From Pseudofrankia saprophytica (GTDB lineage: Bacteria > Actinomycetota > Actinomycetes > Frankiales > Frankiaceae): 54,234 nt of DNA. The position numbers and the translations under genes were made by a program. The stretch is from positions 1,293,489 to 1,347,722 of the forward strand of contig NZ_KI912266.1 of NCBI RefSeq assembly GCF_000235425.2. Direction: 5' to 3'. Positions 7,751 through 16,583 of this stretch are shown here, in pieces (position 1 is the stretch's first letter; each line of letters begins with the position of its first letter). The notes below the pieces were generated by a model. The model saw only the letters and a list, made by a program, of their open reading frames with translations, searched no databases and was not told the origin of the DNA.

Positions 7751-8581
7751 TCAGTTGTTGACGCCGCCAACCGTGGGCAAGGTCGGCTTCGGCGCGGGGC
7801 TGGTCGCGCCCGTGGGCGGCGCCGACGTGGTGGGGCTCGCCGTGGTCGTGGGCGGCGGAGCCGGCGTCGTGGCGACGGGCGGGGCCGTGGTACTCGTCGC
7901 GGTCGCCCGCGGGGTCGTGCGGACCGCCGTCGGCCTGGCCGCGGGCGTGGTGGCGCGCACGCCCGGCGCCGCCGTGTCCGGCGGGGCGCCCGTCGTCGGC
8001 TCGGCCGGGGTCGCCGCCCCGGCGGTGGCCATCGGCAGCGAGAGCCGGGCGGCGAGCGCCGCCCACTGCTCGTCGCCGGTCGTGAGCCCCTTCCTGATCT
8101 CCCCCTGGAGCACGTCGATGGCGAGCTTGGTGCCGTCGAAGAGGTTCCCGCAGGCGGTGACGCCGTTGCCGTAGCCGTCGAGGCCGCCGTCGAAGAGGTT
8201 CTGCGCCAGGGTGTCCGGACCGGACGTGAGCGCCCTGCCCTCGGTGACGTCGTCGGCGAGCCTGGTGCAGGCCGGCCGGAGCGCGGCGCCATCCTGCGCG
8301 TCGAGGCGCGCGCGGATCTCCGCGACGTCGTCAGCGGTCCGCTGGCGGATGTCGTGCGTCCCGTCGTACCAGAGGGTGACGGCGCTACCACTTACCGTCG
8401 AGGCGGCGTACACGCTGTCGGGAGAGACGGTCGAGCCCGACGACCGCCTGTCGGTGCAGGTGGTCAGCACCCCGGCGACCGCGATGAGAGCGGCACCGGC
8501 GATGGCGAAGCGGACCCAGATCTGGCTCGGCTCCCCGTCGGCGCGCACGCCCGCCCGCGACCCCGTCCGGGGGCGATCCAT
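7751..8581 (-). CDS. Hypothetical membrane-anchored secreted protein with Thr/Pro/Ala-rich tail
   Basis: A 276-residue product. The ATG at 8581 has AAGGAGG 6 nt upstream, so the longer frame starting at 8677 is rejected. A hydrophobic segment (FAIAGAALIAVAGVLTTC, about residues 24-41) is a membrane anchor or signal peptide; the Cys that follows makes a weak lipobox. A globular part with two Cys (ALRPACTRLA and GVTACGNLFDG) comes next, and the last 90 residues are repetitive Thr/Pro/Ala, as in cell-wall-spanning linkers. Family not recognised. Confidence 0.65.
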   Translation of the reverse strand: MDRPRTGSRAGVRADGEPSQIWVRFAIAGAALIAVAGVLTTCTDRRSSGSTVSPDSVYAASTVSGSAVTLWYDGTHDIRQRTADDVAEIRARLDAQDGAALRPACTRLADDVTEGRALTSGPDTLAQNLFDGGLDGYGNGVTACGNLFDGTKLAIDVLQGEIRKGLTTGDEQWAALAARLSLPMATAGAATPAEPTTGAPPDTAAPGVRATTPAARPTAVRTTPRATATSTTAPPVATTPAPPPTTTASPTTSAPPTGATSPAPKPTLPTVGGVNN

Positions 8582-8751
8582 CCGTTGCCCTCCTTGACCT
8601 CCGGACGCCACACGACGGTGTCGCCCCGCCACACCACGCCTCGTCGGCCGGCGTACCCACCCCCTCGACGTGGCCACGCGCCACGTCGTTGGGGCCGGGG
8701 TCCGCGCCTCGGTGGAGGAAGCTTTCGGATCGGACGATATCGCCAGTTAGG

Positions 8752-8922
8752 TCAACCTTTGGTAGGGGTGCACCAGTTGCCGCCTCCACCACCGGTGGAG
8801 GGCGCGCGGCCGTCAACCGTTGACCAGGTCAGAGCGACTCCCGGACGCGGCGACGAACGCCCGCCGGAGAGCCGGCCCGCCTGGGCAACCTCGAGCACGT
8901 CGCACGTCACGGTGCGCAACAT
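8752..8922 (-). CDS. Possible small protein divergent from the Zur-like gene
   Basis: A 56-residue frame starting MLRTVTCDVLEVA, with AAAGGG 6 nt before the ATG at 8922 and GC-rich third positions. It contains two Cys. The Zur-box-like site lies 85 bp upstream between it and the regulator gene, so it could share that control. The evidence is thin and random open frames are common in this DNA. Confidence 0.2.
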   Translation of the reverse strand: MLRTVTCDVLEVAQAGRLSGGRSSPRPGVALTWSTVDGRAPSTGGGGGNWCTPTKG

Positions 8923-9006
8923 GAAGATCCCTTTACCTCCCAACGGTTCCCACTGACGCGATCACGACACCGCACGCGACCATCGCGCCACGGTGCGCGG
9001 TCGAAA

Positions 9007-9021
9007 TGAAAACCATTGTCA
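9007..9021. promoter_or_regulatory. Zur/Fur-type box before the Fur-family gene
   Basis: TGAAAACCATTGTCA is an imperfect dyad (5 of 7 arm positions pair) close to the actinobacterial Zur operator. It lies about 90 bp upstream of the chosen GTG of the Fur-family gene and shares the TGAAAACC(A/G)TT core with the site at 1287. Autoregulation, or control of a divergent transcript, is inferred. Confidence 0.6.
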
Positions 9022-9108
9022 ATATCGTTGAAGCGAGGAGAGACCGCCTGCCCCCGCGGTCCGTCCAGCCCGGTCCCCCGTAGCTCTGGAGATGAGAAAG
9101 TGGAGGGC

Positions 9109-9612
9109 GTGCCCACCGCGAACCGCGATCGCGCCAGCGACGAGCCGGACGGCCGCGTAGCCGTCCCGGCCGGACGCGGCCTGCCCGGCCGCGGCACGAC
9201 GTCGCGGTCCACCCGCCAGGGCGACGCCGTCTCGGCGGCGCTCGCGGCGACCAACGCGTTCACCAGCGCGCAGGAGCTGCACGCCCAGCTGCGCGCCGAC
9301 GGCCAGCCGGTCGGCCTCACGACCGTCTACCGGCACCTTCAGATGCTCGCCGACCGCGGCGAGGTCGACGTGCTGCGCCTGGACGACGGCGAGACGGTCT
9401 ACCGCCGCTGCGCGACGGGGGCGCACCACCATCACCTGGTGTGCCGCGAGTGCGGGCACGCCGTCGAGGTCGAGGGCCCCGAAATCGAGCGCTGGACCGA
9501 GCAGGTGGCCGCCGCCGAGGGCTTCACCGACGTCGCGCACACCGTGGAGATCTACGGCCGCTGCGCCGACTGCCGGACCTCCCCCGCCGACTGCTCCTTT
9601 TCCACCGACTAA
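9109..9612 (+). CDS. zur: Fur-family zinc uptake regulator (Zur-like)
   Basis: Metal-dependent dimeric repressor of about 167 residues. The winged-helix part holds TSAQELHAQLR and VGLTTVYRHLQML, the DNA-recognition helix of Fur proteins. The metal-binding part has HHHHLVCRECG, then CADC near the C-terminus, giving the two Cys-x2-Cys pairs of the structural zinc site, and the GxxxH/H-rich regulatory site. The frame opens further upstream, but GTG 9109 has GGAGGG just ahead and leaves a normal N-terminus. Zn rather than Fe specificity is inferred from the close match to Zur proteins and from a shared operator core before the zinc-type importer. The iron box at 2453 points to a separate DtxR-type iron regulator. 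Confidence 0.85.
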   Translation: MPTANRDRASDEPDGRVAVPAGRGLPGRGTTSRSTRQGDAVSAALAATNAFTSAQELHAQLRADGQPVGLTTVYRHLQMLADRGEVDVLRLDDGETVYRRCATGAHHHHLVCRECGHAVEVEGPEIERWTEQVAAAEGFTDVAHTVEIYGRCADCRTSPADCSFSTD

Positions 9613-9635
9613 GCGGTCGAGCCCTTCCCGACCGG

Positions 9636-10889
9636 CTACCCGGTCGGGGTGGCCGCGGCCGCGGCCTCGCCGGTAGCCGCACCGCCGGTCGCCGCACCGC
9701 CGCCCTGCGGGGTGACGGGGATGGCACCCCAGGTCGGTGGGTTGGGGTTCAGCCCGGCACAGCCCTGCAGGCCGCCCTTGGCCGCGAGGATCGCCTGCGC
9801 GTCGGACCCGGTGGCCAGCCGGGGCAGGCCGTTGACGATGCGGGCCGGCACCCACTCGGCCTGGGTCACCGCCCGGCCCTGGACGGTCAGCCGCAGTACG
9901 CCGCTCTGCGTGGTGGCGCTCACGCCGGACGCGTAGAAGACGAAGTTGCCGAGCCCGTAGTCGACGAAGGCACCCGACGGATGCCAGCCGCCGCCCTCGA
10001 GCACGTGCGCGTGCGAGCCGACGACGATGTCGGCGCCCGCGTCCACCAGGGCGGGCACGATGCCGGTCTGGTCCTCACCCGCGCAGCTGCGCATCTCCAC
10101 CCCCCAGTGCAGGAACACCACGACGGTGTCCGAGTCGGCGCGGGCCGCGCGTACCGCCGCCAGCAGCTTGGGAAGGTCCTTGGCGGAGGCGAGCCCAGGC
10201 TTGCCCGGCCCCGCGGTCCAGGCGGCGGCGAGCTCGTCGTCGAGCACTCTGGTCGCCCCGATCACGGCGATCCGCTGGCCCTTGATCTCGGTCCGGTAGG
10301 GCTGGAACGCCTCGACGTCGTCCTGCCCGATCCCCACCACGGGGAACTTCGCCGCCTGGGCTGCGCGCAGCGTGTCCTGAAGGCCGGTCGGGCCGTAGTC
10401 CATGCCGTGGTTGTTCGCCACGTTCACGACGTCGACGCCCGCGGCGCGCAGCGACGTGAACGCCTGTGGCGGCGCGCGGAAGGTAAACGCCTTCGAGGCC
10501 GGCTCGCCGCCGGTGGTGATCGCCGTCTCCAGGTTCAGCACGGTGAGGTCGGCGGCCGTCAGCGTCTGGATGATCGGGCCGAGAGAGGTGAGCCCGGCCG
10601 CCGACGAGCCGGCGAAGTGCACGTCGCCGGCGAACTCGAGGGTCACCGGCTCGCCCGTGGGCGCCCGCTGCGCCCCGCCCGGGGGCACGGACGGGGCGGC
10701 CGGCGCCGTCGTGGCGGGGGCGCCCGGCTGGTTGAGCACACCGGCCTGGACCGGGCCGTTCGACGAACCGTCGTCGCCACCGCCGAGGAGCCCGCAGCCC
10801 ATCAGCGTCGCGCTCGCCGCGGCAAGCACCAGCGCGATGCGCGGCGCCCCGCGCCGGCGGCCGGTGGACCGGTACCCGGATACGGCCAT
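9636..10889 (-). CDS. CapA-family metallophosphatase-like lipoprotein
   Basis: Protein of 417 residues of the bacterial capsule synthesis CapA (PGA_cap) family, related to calcineurin-like phosphoesterases. After MAVSGYRSTGRRRG comes a signal segment with the lipobox LMGC, then a Gly/Pro/Ala linker. The fold motifs are LEFAGDVHF, LNLETAI, VVNVANNHGMDYG, VVVFLHWGVE, ADIVVGSHAHV and VDYGLGNFVF in order. Members act in poly-gamma-glutamate export or as secreted phosphoesterases; no capB/capC partners are present, so polymer synthesis is not implied. The ATG at 10889 has GAAGGAG 7 nt upstream, which overrules the long upstream extension. Its 5' leader (10890-11090) is low-complexity GC-rich DNA. 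Confidence 0.85.
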   Translation of the reverse strand: MAVSGYRSTGRRRGAPRIALVLAAASATLMGCGLLGGGDDGSSNGPVQAGVLNQPGAPATTAPAAPSVPPGGAQRAPTGEPVTLEFAGDVHFAGSSAAGLTSLGPIIQTLTAADLTVLNLETAITTGGEPASKAFTFRAPPQAFTSLRAAGVDVVNVANNHGMDYGPTGLQDTLRAAQAAKFPVVGIGQDDVEAFQPYRTEIKGQRIAVIGATRVLDDELAAAWTAGPGKPGLASAKDLPKLLAAVRAARADSDTVVVFLHWGVEMRSCAGEDQTGIVPALVDAGADIVVGSHAHVLEGGGWHPSGAFVDYGLGNFVFYASGVSATTQSGVLRLTVQGRAVTQAEWVPARIVNGLPRLATGSDAQAILAAKGGLQGCAGLNPNPPTWGAIPVTPQGGGAATGGAATGEAAAAATPTG

Positions 10890-11258
10890 CGAGCGCTTCT
10901 CCTTCGGTACCTCGACGGTCGGGATCCGCGCGGCCGGCGCTCCGGACGCCCGACCCCCGGACGCCCGCCCGCCGACCGCCGGACCGCCGGCCGCCGGCCG
11001 GCCACCGACCACGGCTGGGCTCGTCGCGCCCTCGCTCCAGCCCTCGCCTGGCCCGTCCAGCCTGCCTGGTCTCCGCCGTGCCGGCATCACCGTTCACCCC
11101 ACCCCGTGCTGGCCCCCGCCAGGGACACGGTAGGCAGCACCAACGTGCCACATGCGACCGGGGCCACACTGTCGGCTCGCGCGGGCGCCCCGGTCACGCC
11201 GGGTCATCCGACCTGGGGTAAAATCTCTCGTTCTGTACCGAAGCGTGTCGTCAGCGAA

Positions 11259-11274
11259 GTCGGCTTCCGCCGAC
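11259..11274. terminator. Hairpin between the LLM oxidoreductase and capA-like genes
   Basis: GTCGGC TTCC GCCGAC forms a perfect 6-bp stem with a 4-nt loop, 55 bp past the stop of the minus-strand gene ending at 11329. A 15-bp unit GTGGTCGCCCCTGAC is repeated twice nearby (11291-11321). Confidence 0.4.
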
Positions 11275-11328
11275 GCGGGTCAGCCCCGAAGTGGTCGCCC
11301 CTGACGTGGTCGCCCCTGACGTGGCTCG

Positions 11329-12351
11329 TCAGAGCGCGAGCAGCGCGGGGGCGAGCTCGCGCCACTGGCGGCGTGGCAGGCCGCGGCGGTCATAGTCGAG
11401 CACCTGCACGGCGACCTGGTCGGCGCCGGCATCGAGATGCTCGGCGACCCGGCGCGCGAGCACCTCGGGGCCGCCATGCGGCACGATCATGTCGACCAGC
11501 CGGTCGGAGCCGGCGTTCGCGAAGTCGTCGTCGCCATACCCGTAGCGGCGCAGGTTGTTGGTGTAGTTCGGCAGCCGCAGGTAGGAGCCGGTGTGCCGGC
11601 GGGCGAGCTCCCGGGCCCGCTCGGTGTCGGCGTCCAGCACGAAGGCCTGCTCGGGGATGAGTAGCTTGCCCGAGCCAAGCGCCTTGCGGGCGGCGGCGGT
11701 GTGTTCGGGCGGAACGAAGTAGGTGTGCGCCCCATCGGCGCGGTCGCGGGCGAGCTCCAGCATCTTGGGCCCAAGCGCCGCCAACACCCGGATCGGCGTG
11801 CCATCCGGCGGCACCGCCCGGTACTGCTCGGCGGCCATCCGGTCCATCTCGTCGAGATAGGCCGTCATCTGGCCGAGCGGTTTGCTGTACGGCGCGCCGC
11901 GGATCTGCATCAGCTCGGCGTGTGAGACGCCGAGGCCGAGCAGGAATCGGCCGGGGTACGCCTCGGCCAGGGCCAACTGGCCGGCGGCCATGGTCAGCGG
12001 GTTGCGGGCGAGGATCTGCGCGATGCCGGTAGCCACGGTGATCCGGCTGGTGGCGGCGAGCATCAGCCCGGCCGTCACCAGCACCTCGCGGCCCTTCACC
12101 TCGCCGGTCCAGATCGTCGGGTAGCCGAGCTCGTCGAGCTCGGCCACGGCCTCGCGGACGACCTCGGCCGGCGAGAAGTCGAACTGCCCGCTCCAGATGC
12201 CCACCCGACCGAGTGACCCGCCATCGAGCAACGGCCGCGACACCGGTACGACGGTGCCGGGGGCACCGGACGGCGGGGACGCGGACGTGGGCGAGGAGGC
12301 CTGCGACGATGCGCTCACGCCGGTCACCGTACCGAGCCGCCCGGTGCGCAT
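11329..12351 (-). CDS. LLM-class F420-dependent oxidoreductase
   Basis: Luciferase-like monooxygenase fold (TIM barrel) of about 340 residues that probably uses reduced F420. Motifs: RVGIWSGQFDF at the barrel start, LGYPTIWTGEVKG, SRITVATGIAQILARNP, GRFLLGLGVSHAEL and LAALGPKMLELA. This pattern fits the F420 subgroup with many paralogues in actinobacteria; the substrate is unknown. The start is unclear: ATG 12351, GTG 12327 and GTG 12318 all precede the conserved domain and none has a good Shine-Dalgarno sequence. About 25-35 N-terminal residues before the barrel are low complexity. It is divergent from the 2-oxoacid dehydrogenase operon. Confidence 0.8.
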   Translation of the reverse strand: MRTGRLGTVTGVSASSQASSPTSASPPSGAPGTVVPVSRPLLDGGSLGRVGIWSGQFDFSPAEVVREAVAELDELGYPTIWTGEVKGREVLVTAGLMLAATSRITVATGIAQILARNPLTMAAGQLALAEAYPGRFLLGLGVSHAELMQIRGAPYSKPLGQMTAYLDEMDRMAAEQYRAVPPDGTPIRVLAALGPKMLELARDRADGAHTYFVPPEHTAAARKALGSGKLLIPEQAFVLDADTERARELARRHTGSYLRLPNYTNNLRRYGYGDDDFANAGSDRLVDMIVPHGGPEVLARRVAEHLDAGADQVAVQVLDYDRRGLPRRQWRELAPALLAL

Positions 12352-12533
12352 CCCCCGGCGACCCGCTGATGCCCTCTTTGCCCGCCGAAGCCACGCCCTG
12401 GCCCGCCGAAGCCGCGCCGCCGCGCCCATCGGGCGACCGACCAGCGCGGTGCCAGGCCGCATCGGGAGCGGCAGGAGGCAAGCCGGCGCAGTGGTTACCA
12501 CCTTTCGAATCGCTCTGATTACAGATTGCTGGC

Positions 12534-12561
12534 TTGCCGGCGCGCGCACGCGGTCTATCGT
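12534..12561 (+). promoter_or_regulatory. Candidate promoter of the 2-oxoacid dehydrogenase operon, leaderless
   Basis: TTGCCG (12534-12539) and TATCGT (12556-12561) are spaced by 16 bp, and the downstream GTG start lies 8 bp after the second element. No Shine-Dalgarno sequence precedes this GTG, which fits a leaderless transcript. Confidence 0.4.
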
Positions 12562-12569
12562 TGGCCAAC

Positions 12570-13922
12570 GTGACGGAGCTGATGCAGCTGCTCACACCGA
12601 GCGGGCAAAGGGTGGCGGCGGCCGGGCCAGAGATCGGCGCGCGGGACATCGAGGCGCACGTCGCGGATGTGACCTCGGCGGACCTGTTGGACATGTATGC
12701 CGACATGGTCATCATCCGCCGCATAGACGAGGAGGCCACCGCCCTGCAGCGCCAGGGCGAGCTCGGGCTGTGGGCGCCGCTGCGGGGCCAGGAGGCGGCC
12801 CAGGTCGGCTCCGCCCGGGCACTCGCGCCGGACGACATGGCGTTCCCGTCCTACCGCGAGCACGGTGTCGCCTACTGCCGGGGCGTCGACCCGGTCGCGG
12901 TCCTCGGACTCTTCCGCGGCTCGACGCACGGCGGCTGGGACCCGAACGAGCACGGCTTCGCGCTCTACGCGATCGTCGTCGGCTCGCAGACGCTGCACGC
13001 GACCGGGTACGCCATGGGCGTCAGCCGCGACTCCGCGGAGGCCACCAAGGGCAAAGCCGTCCACTGCGCGACGATCACATATTTCGGCGACGGCGCCTCC
13101 AGCCAGGGCGACGTGAGCGAGGCGTTCGGCTGGGCGGCGGTCTTCGGCGCACCCGTCGTCTTCTTCTGCCAGAACAACCAGTACGCGATCTCCGAACCGA
13201 CCAGCCGGCAGTCGCGCGTCCCGATCAGTCAGCGCGCCGCCGGCCACGGCTTCCCCGGGGTACGGGTCGACGGCAACGACGTGCTCGCGACGCTCGCGGT
13301 GACCAGGTGGGCACTGGCCCGCGCCCGCGCCGGCGAGGGCCCGACGCTCATCGAGGCTGTCACCTACCGGATGGGCGCGCACACCACCGCCGACGATCCG
13401 ACCCGGTACCGGGGTGCCGACGAGGTCGCCCGGTGGGCCGAGCGCGACCCGCTGGCCAGAGTGCGCGCATATCTGACGGCCCAGAACGCCCTGGACGACA
13501 CGGCCGCCGCCGCCATCGCCGCGCGGGCCGACCAGGTCGCCGCCGACCTGCGCCGCCGTTGTCTCGCGCTGCCGGACCCGGAGCCGCTGTCGATGTTCGA
13601 CCACGTCACCGTCGTCGAAAGCGAGCATGTGGCGGCCGAACGCGCCGACCTCGCCGATTTCCTCGGCGTCGTCGACGCCCACCCGGCGTCCTCCTCGGCG
13701 TCACCGTCCGCGGCCTCGGCGAACCCGGCGGATCCGGGCCCGGCATACCCGGCCCCGGGGTCAGCGAGCTCGGGGCAACGGAGCTCGGGGCTCTCGAGCG
13801 CGGCGTCGCGGGCCTCGTCGACACCGAGCCCATCGTCGACACCGGAGGCGAGCCTGGCCGGCGTGCGCCCCGTCGCGCCGCCCCCACAGACCCCAGGACC
13901 GGAGGCAACGTGCCCACGCTGA
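12570..13922 (+). CDS. pdhA: 2-oxoacid (pyruvate/branched-chain) dehydrogenase E1 component, alpha subunit
   Basis: TPP-dependent E1alpha subunit, 450 residues. The frame shows RRIDEEATALQRQGELG, SYREHGVAYCRG and the TPP-binding GDGASSQGDVSEAF...NNQYAIS signature, then TLIEAVTYRMGAHTTADDP. E1alpha/beta decarboxylate a 2-oxoacid and reductively acylate the E2 lipoyl group. The sequence is of the AcoA/PdhA/BkdA type; substrate (pyruvate or branched-chain 2-oxoacid) is not decided. Downstream order E1alpha-E1beta-E2 marks one operon. Odd feature: the last 75-80 residues after FLGVVDAHP are Ser/Ala/Pro-rich, unlike typical subunits, and this tail's coding DNA overlaps the E1beta start by 13 bp (13910-13922). 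GTG 12570 is chosen for the family N-terminus. Confidence 0.9.
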   Translation: MTELMQLLTPSGQRVAAAGPEIGARDIEAHVADVTSADLLDMYADMVIIRRIDEEATALQRQGELGLWAPLRGQEAAQVGSARALAPDDMAFPSYREHGVAYCRGVDPVAVLGLFRGSTHGGWDPNEHGFALYAIVVGSQTLHATGYAMGVSRDSAEATKGKAVHCATITYFGDGASSQGDVSEAFGWAAVFGAPVVFFCQNNQYAISEPTSRQSRVPISQRAAGHGFPGVRVDGNDVLATLAVTRWALARARAGEGPTLIEAVTYRMGAHTTADDPTRYRGADEVARWAERDPLARVRAYLTAQNALDDTAAAAIAARADQVAADLRRRCLALPDPEPLSMFDHVTVVESEHVAAERADLADFLGVVDAHPASSSASPSAASANPADPGPAYPAPGSASSGQRSSGLSSAASRASSTPSPSSTPEASLAGVRPVAPPPQTPGPEATCPR

Positions 13923-14941
13923 CCCTGGCCGGCGCGCTCAACAGCGGCCTGCGCGCGGCGATGGCGGCCGACTCGAAGGTCGTCATCATGGGCGAGGACG
14001 TCGGCCAGCTCGGCGGGGTCTTCCGGGTCACCGACGGACTTCGCGCCCAGTTCGGTGAGGAACGGGTAATCGACACGCCGCTCGCCGAGTCGGCGATCAT
14101 CGGCACCGCGATCGGGATGGCGATGCGCGGCTTCCGCCCGGTCTGCGAGATCCAGTTCGACGGCTTCGTCTACCCGGCCTTCGACCAGATCGTGAGCAAC
14201 CTCGCCAAGTTGCACTACCGGTCGGCGGGGCGGGTGCGGATGCCGGTGACGATCAGGATCCCGGTTGGTGGCGGCATCGGGGCGGTGGAGCACCACAGCG
14301 AGTCGCCCGAGGCGTACTTCTGCCACACCGCCGGGCTGAAGGTAGTCACCTGCTCGAATCCGGCCGATGCGCACGTCATGATTCAGCAGGCGGTCGCGGC
14401 GGATGATCCGATCGTCTTTCTGGAACCGAAGCGGCGCTATTGGGAGAAGGACGAGGTCGAGCCCATCGACCTCGCCAGCCTGAACGGCGACGCGGGCCGG
14501 GCCGGCAGCGGCACGATCCCGGGCAAGCCCGCGCCACTGTTCACGAGCCGGGTGATGCGGCCCGGGACGGACGTGACCCTCGTCGGCTACGGGCCGATGG
14601 TGCGCACCTGCCTGGACGCGGCGCTGGTCGCGGAGGCGGAGGACGGACGCTCGGTCGAGGTCATCGACCTGCGTTCGCTGTCACCGCTCGACCTGGAGCC
14701 GGTGGTCGCGTCCGTACGCCGGACCGGGCGGCTGGTCGTCGCGCACGAGGCACCGTCGAACGTGTCGCTCTCGGCCGAGGTGGCGGCCCGGGTGACCGAA
14801 CAGGCCTTCTACTCCCTGGAGGCGCCGGTCCTGCGGGTCACCGGCTTCGACACTCCCTACCCGCCGTCACGACTGGAAGACAGCTATCTCCCCGACGTCG
14901 ATCGCATTCTCGACGCCGTCGACCGCTCCTTCGACTACTGA
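13910..14941 (+). CDS. pdhB: 2-oxoacid dehydrogenase E1 component, beta subunit
   Basis: Partner of E1alpha, 343 residues, starting VPTLTLAGALNSGLRAAM. Motifs VIMGEDVGQLGGVFRVT, ERVIDTPLAESAIIGTAIGMAM, VCEIQFDGFVYPAFDQI, VRIPVGGGIGA-like RIPVGGGIGAVEHHSES and FDTPYPPSRLEDSYLPD are diagnostic. GTG 13910 has GGAGG 5 nt upstream and lies inside the E1alpha 3' end, implying translational coupling. Frames extending upstream through the E1alpha gene are shadows. The stop is followed by a near-duplicated CGACTACTGACG stretch. The E1 heterotetramer forms with the preceding gene product. Confidence 0.92.
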   Translation: MPTLTLAGALNSGLRAAMAADSKVVIMGEDVGQLGGVFRVTDGLRAQFGEERVIDTPLAESAIIGTAIGMAMRGFRPVCEIQFDGFVYPAFDQIVSNLAKLHYRSAGRVRMPVTIRIPVGGGIGAVEHHSESPEAYFCHTAGLKVVTCSNPADAHVMIQQAVAADDPIVFLEPKRRYWEKDEVEPIDLASLNGDAGRAGSGTIPGKPAPLFTSRVMRPGTDVTLVGYGPMVRTCLDAALVAEAEDGRSVEVIDLRSLSPLDLEPVVASVRRTGRLVVAHEAPSNVSLSAEVAARVTEQAFYSLEAPVLRVTGFDTPYPPSRLEDSYLPDVDRILDAVDRSFDY

Positions 14942-14993
14942 CGCGACTACTGACGCGACGCGGAAGGAATCCGCGGGGAGGAAGGGGGGAACG

Positions 14994-16577
14994 GTGGCGC
15001 GACGAGAGTTCCGGCTTCCTGACCTGGGCGAAGGGCTCGCGGAGGCCGAGATCGTCCACTGGCTGGTGGCGGCGGGTGACACGGTGACGGTCAACCAGCC
15101 GCTGGCCGAGGTGGAGACCGCGAAGGCGCTGGTCGAGCTGCCGAGCCCGTTCGCCGGCCGGCTGGTCGCGACGCACGGCGCCGAGGGCGAGACGATCCTG
15201 GTCGGCACGGTGCTGGTCACCATCGAGGATGACGAGCCGGCGGACGCGGACGGTGGCGGCCCGCCGGCGCACGCTCCGGCGGTGGGATCCATCGGTGAAC
15301 GGGCCGGTGAGACGCCGGCGGAGGCCACGGGGCCGCCCGCGACGGGGTCGGAGGTGCGCGACGTGCCGGCCCGCCGCGGCGGGGAGCGCGAGCCGATGCT
15401 CGTCGGCTACGGCCCACGGGCCTCGATCGGAGCAGCTGGTCTCGGCCGCGCGCGTCGGCGTGGGCAGCGGGCCGCGGCTCCCTCGGTACCGGCGTCCCAG
15501 GCCGGCACCCCACCGGCCCCATCGGACCCATCGGCGACCGTGGAGCGGGGCCATCGGGCGTTGGCGAAGCCACCGGTGCGCAGGCTGGCCCGTGACCTGG
15601 GCGTCGATCTCGGCCGGCTTTCCGGCACCGGTCCCGGCGGCTCGATCAGCCGTGCCGACGTCGAGACCGCGGCCCGAGGCCTGGTGACCGGCGTGCCGGA
15701 GGGCACCGGACGGGAGAGCACGGGACGGCTGGCCGAGCCGGCCGCCTGGGAGCCGCCGGTCCCGTCGGCGCTGCCTCCGGCCGGCCGGCCGGAGGCAGCG
15801 GCCACTGGCGGCGCGGGGGGCGGGCAGGTCGGCCGGATACCGGCCGAGGCCTCGTTCGACGCGGCCAGCAGGACCTGGCGGGTCCCGGTCTCCGGCGTGC
15901 GGCGGGCGACCGCGCGCGCCATGGTCAGCAGCGCTTTCACCGCGCCGCACGTCACCGAGTTCCTGACCGCCGACCTGACCGAGACGATGGCCACGCGCGA
16001 CCGGATCGCCGCGCTGCCGGAGTTCGCCGACGTGAAGGTCACCCCGTTGCTGTTCGCCGCGCGCGCCCTCCTCGTCGCGGTCCGGCGGCACCCCATGATC
16101 AACACAAGCTGGGTCGAGCACGAGCGGCGCGACCCGGAGATCGTCGTCTCGGAGGCGGTCAACCTCGGTATCGCGGTGGCGTCGCCGCGCGGGCTGCTGG
16201 TGCCGAACATTCCCGGCGCCGACCGGCTCGACCTGGCGGGGCTGGCCCACGCGCTGGCCGACCTGACCGCGCGGACCAGGGCCGGTCAGGCCAGACCGGC
16301 GGACCTGACCGGTGGCACGATCACCATCACCAACATCGGCGTGTTCGGCGTGGACACCGGCACGCCGGTGCTGAACCCCGGCGAGGCCGCGATCCTGGCC
16401 CTGGGCGCGGTTCGCCCGGCACCGTGGGTCCATGAGGGCGAGCTCGCGGTCCGCACCGTGGGGCAGCTGGCGCTTTCCTTCGACCACCGTCTGGTCGACG
16501 GCGAGCTGGGCTCCGCCGTGCTCGCCGACATCGCCGCGATGCTCACCGACCCAGCGCTCCTGCTCGCCTGGAGCTGA
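14994..16577 (+). CDS. Dihydrolipoamide acyltransferase E2 component
   Basis: E2 core of the complex, 527 residues, starting VARREFRLPDLGEGLAEAEI at GTG 14994 behind a GGAGG-rich stretch. Order of parts: lipoyl domain (about 1-80, lipoylated Lys in VETAKALVELPSPF), Gly/Pro/Ala linker, peripheral-subunit-binding domain (about 180-220, VRRLARDLGVDLGRLSGTGPGGSISRADV) interrupted into pieces by linkers, and catalytic domain (about 290-527) ending LSFDHRLVDGELGSA with the catalytic His and Asp. It transfers the acyl group from lipoate to CoA. Only one lipoyl domain is present. E3 (lipoamide dehydrogenase) is not in the window. Relationship to branched-chain E2 (BkdC) is suspected. Confidence 0.9.
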   Translation: MARREFRLPDLGEGLAEAEIVHWLVAAGDTVTVNQPLAEVETAKALVELPSPFAGRLVATHGAEGETILVGTVLVTIEDDEPADADGGGPPAHAPAVGSIGERAGETPAEATGPPATGSEVRDVPARRGGEREPMLVGYGPRASIGAAGLGRARRRGQRAAAPSVPASQAGTPPAPSDPSATVERGHRALAKPPVRRLARDLGVDLGRLSGTGPGGSISRADVETAARGLVTGVPEGTGRESTGRLAEPAAWEPPVPSALPPAGRPEAAATGGAGGGQVGRIPAEASFDAASRTWRVPVSGVRRATARAMVSSAFTAPHVTEFLTADLTETMATRDRIAALPEFADVKVTPLLFAARALLVAVRRHPMINTSWVEHERRDPEIVVSEAVNLGIAVASPRGLLVPNIPGADRLDLAGLAHALADLTARTRAGQARPADLTGGTITITNIGVFGVDTGTPVLNPGEAAILALGAVRPAPWVHEGELAVRTVGQLALSFDHRLVDGELGSAVLADIAAMLTDPALLLAWS

Positions 16578-16583
16578 TCCGGA

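Noticed and set aside
8740-8760. Second iron box (AGTTAGGTCAACCTTTGG)
   Set aside because: The AGGT and ACCT halves are only 2 bp apart, whereas the DtxR/IdeR consensus needs 7 bp.
9441-11660. A 739-codon open frame on the plus strand
   Set aside because: It is antisense to the CapA-like and LLM genes, is highly Arg/Gly/Ala-rich and has no recognisable domain. Such frames arise from the high-GC codon bias of the real genes.
12197-13909. In-frame upstream extension of E1beta
   Set aside because: It runs through the E1alpha gene in another frame; the GTG at 13910 with GGAGG is the correct start.
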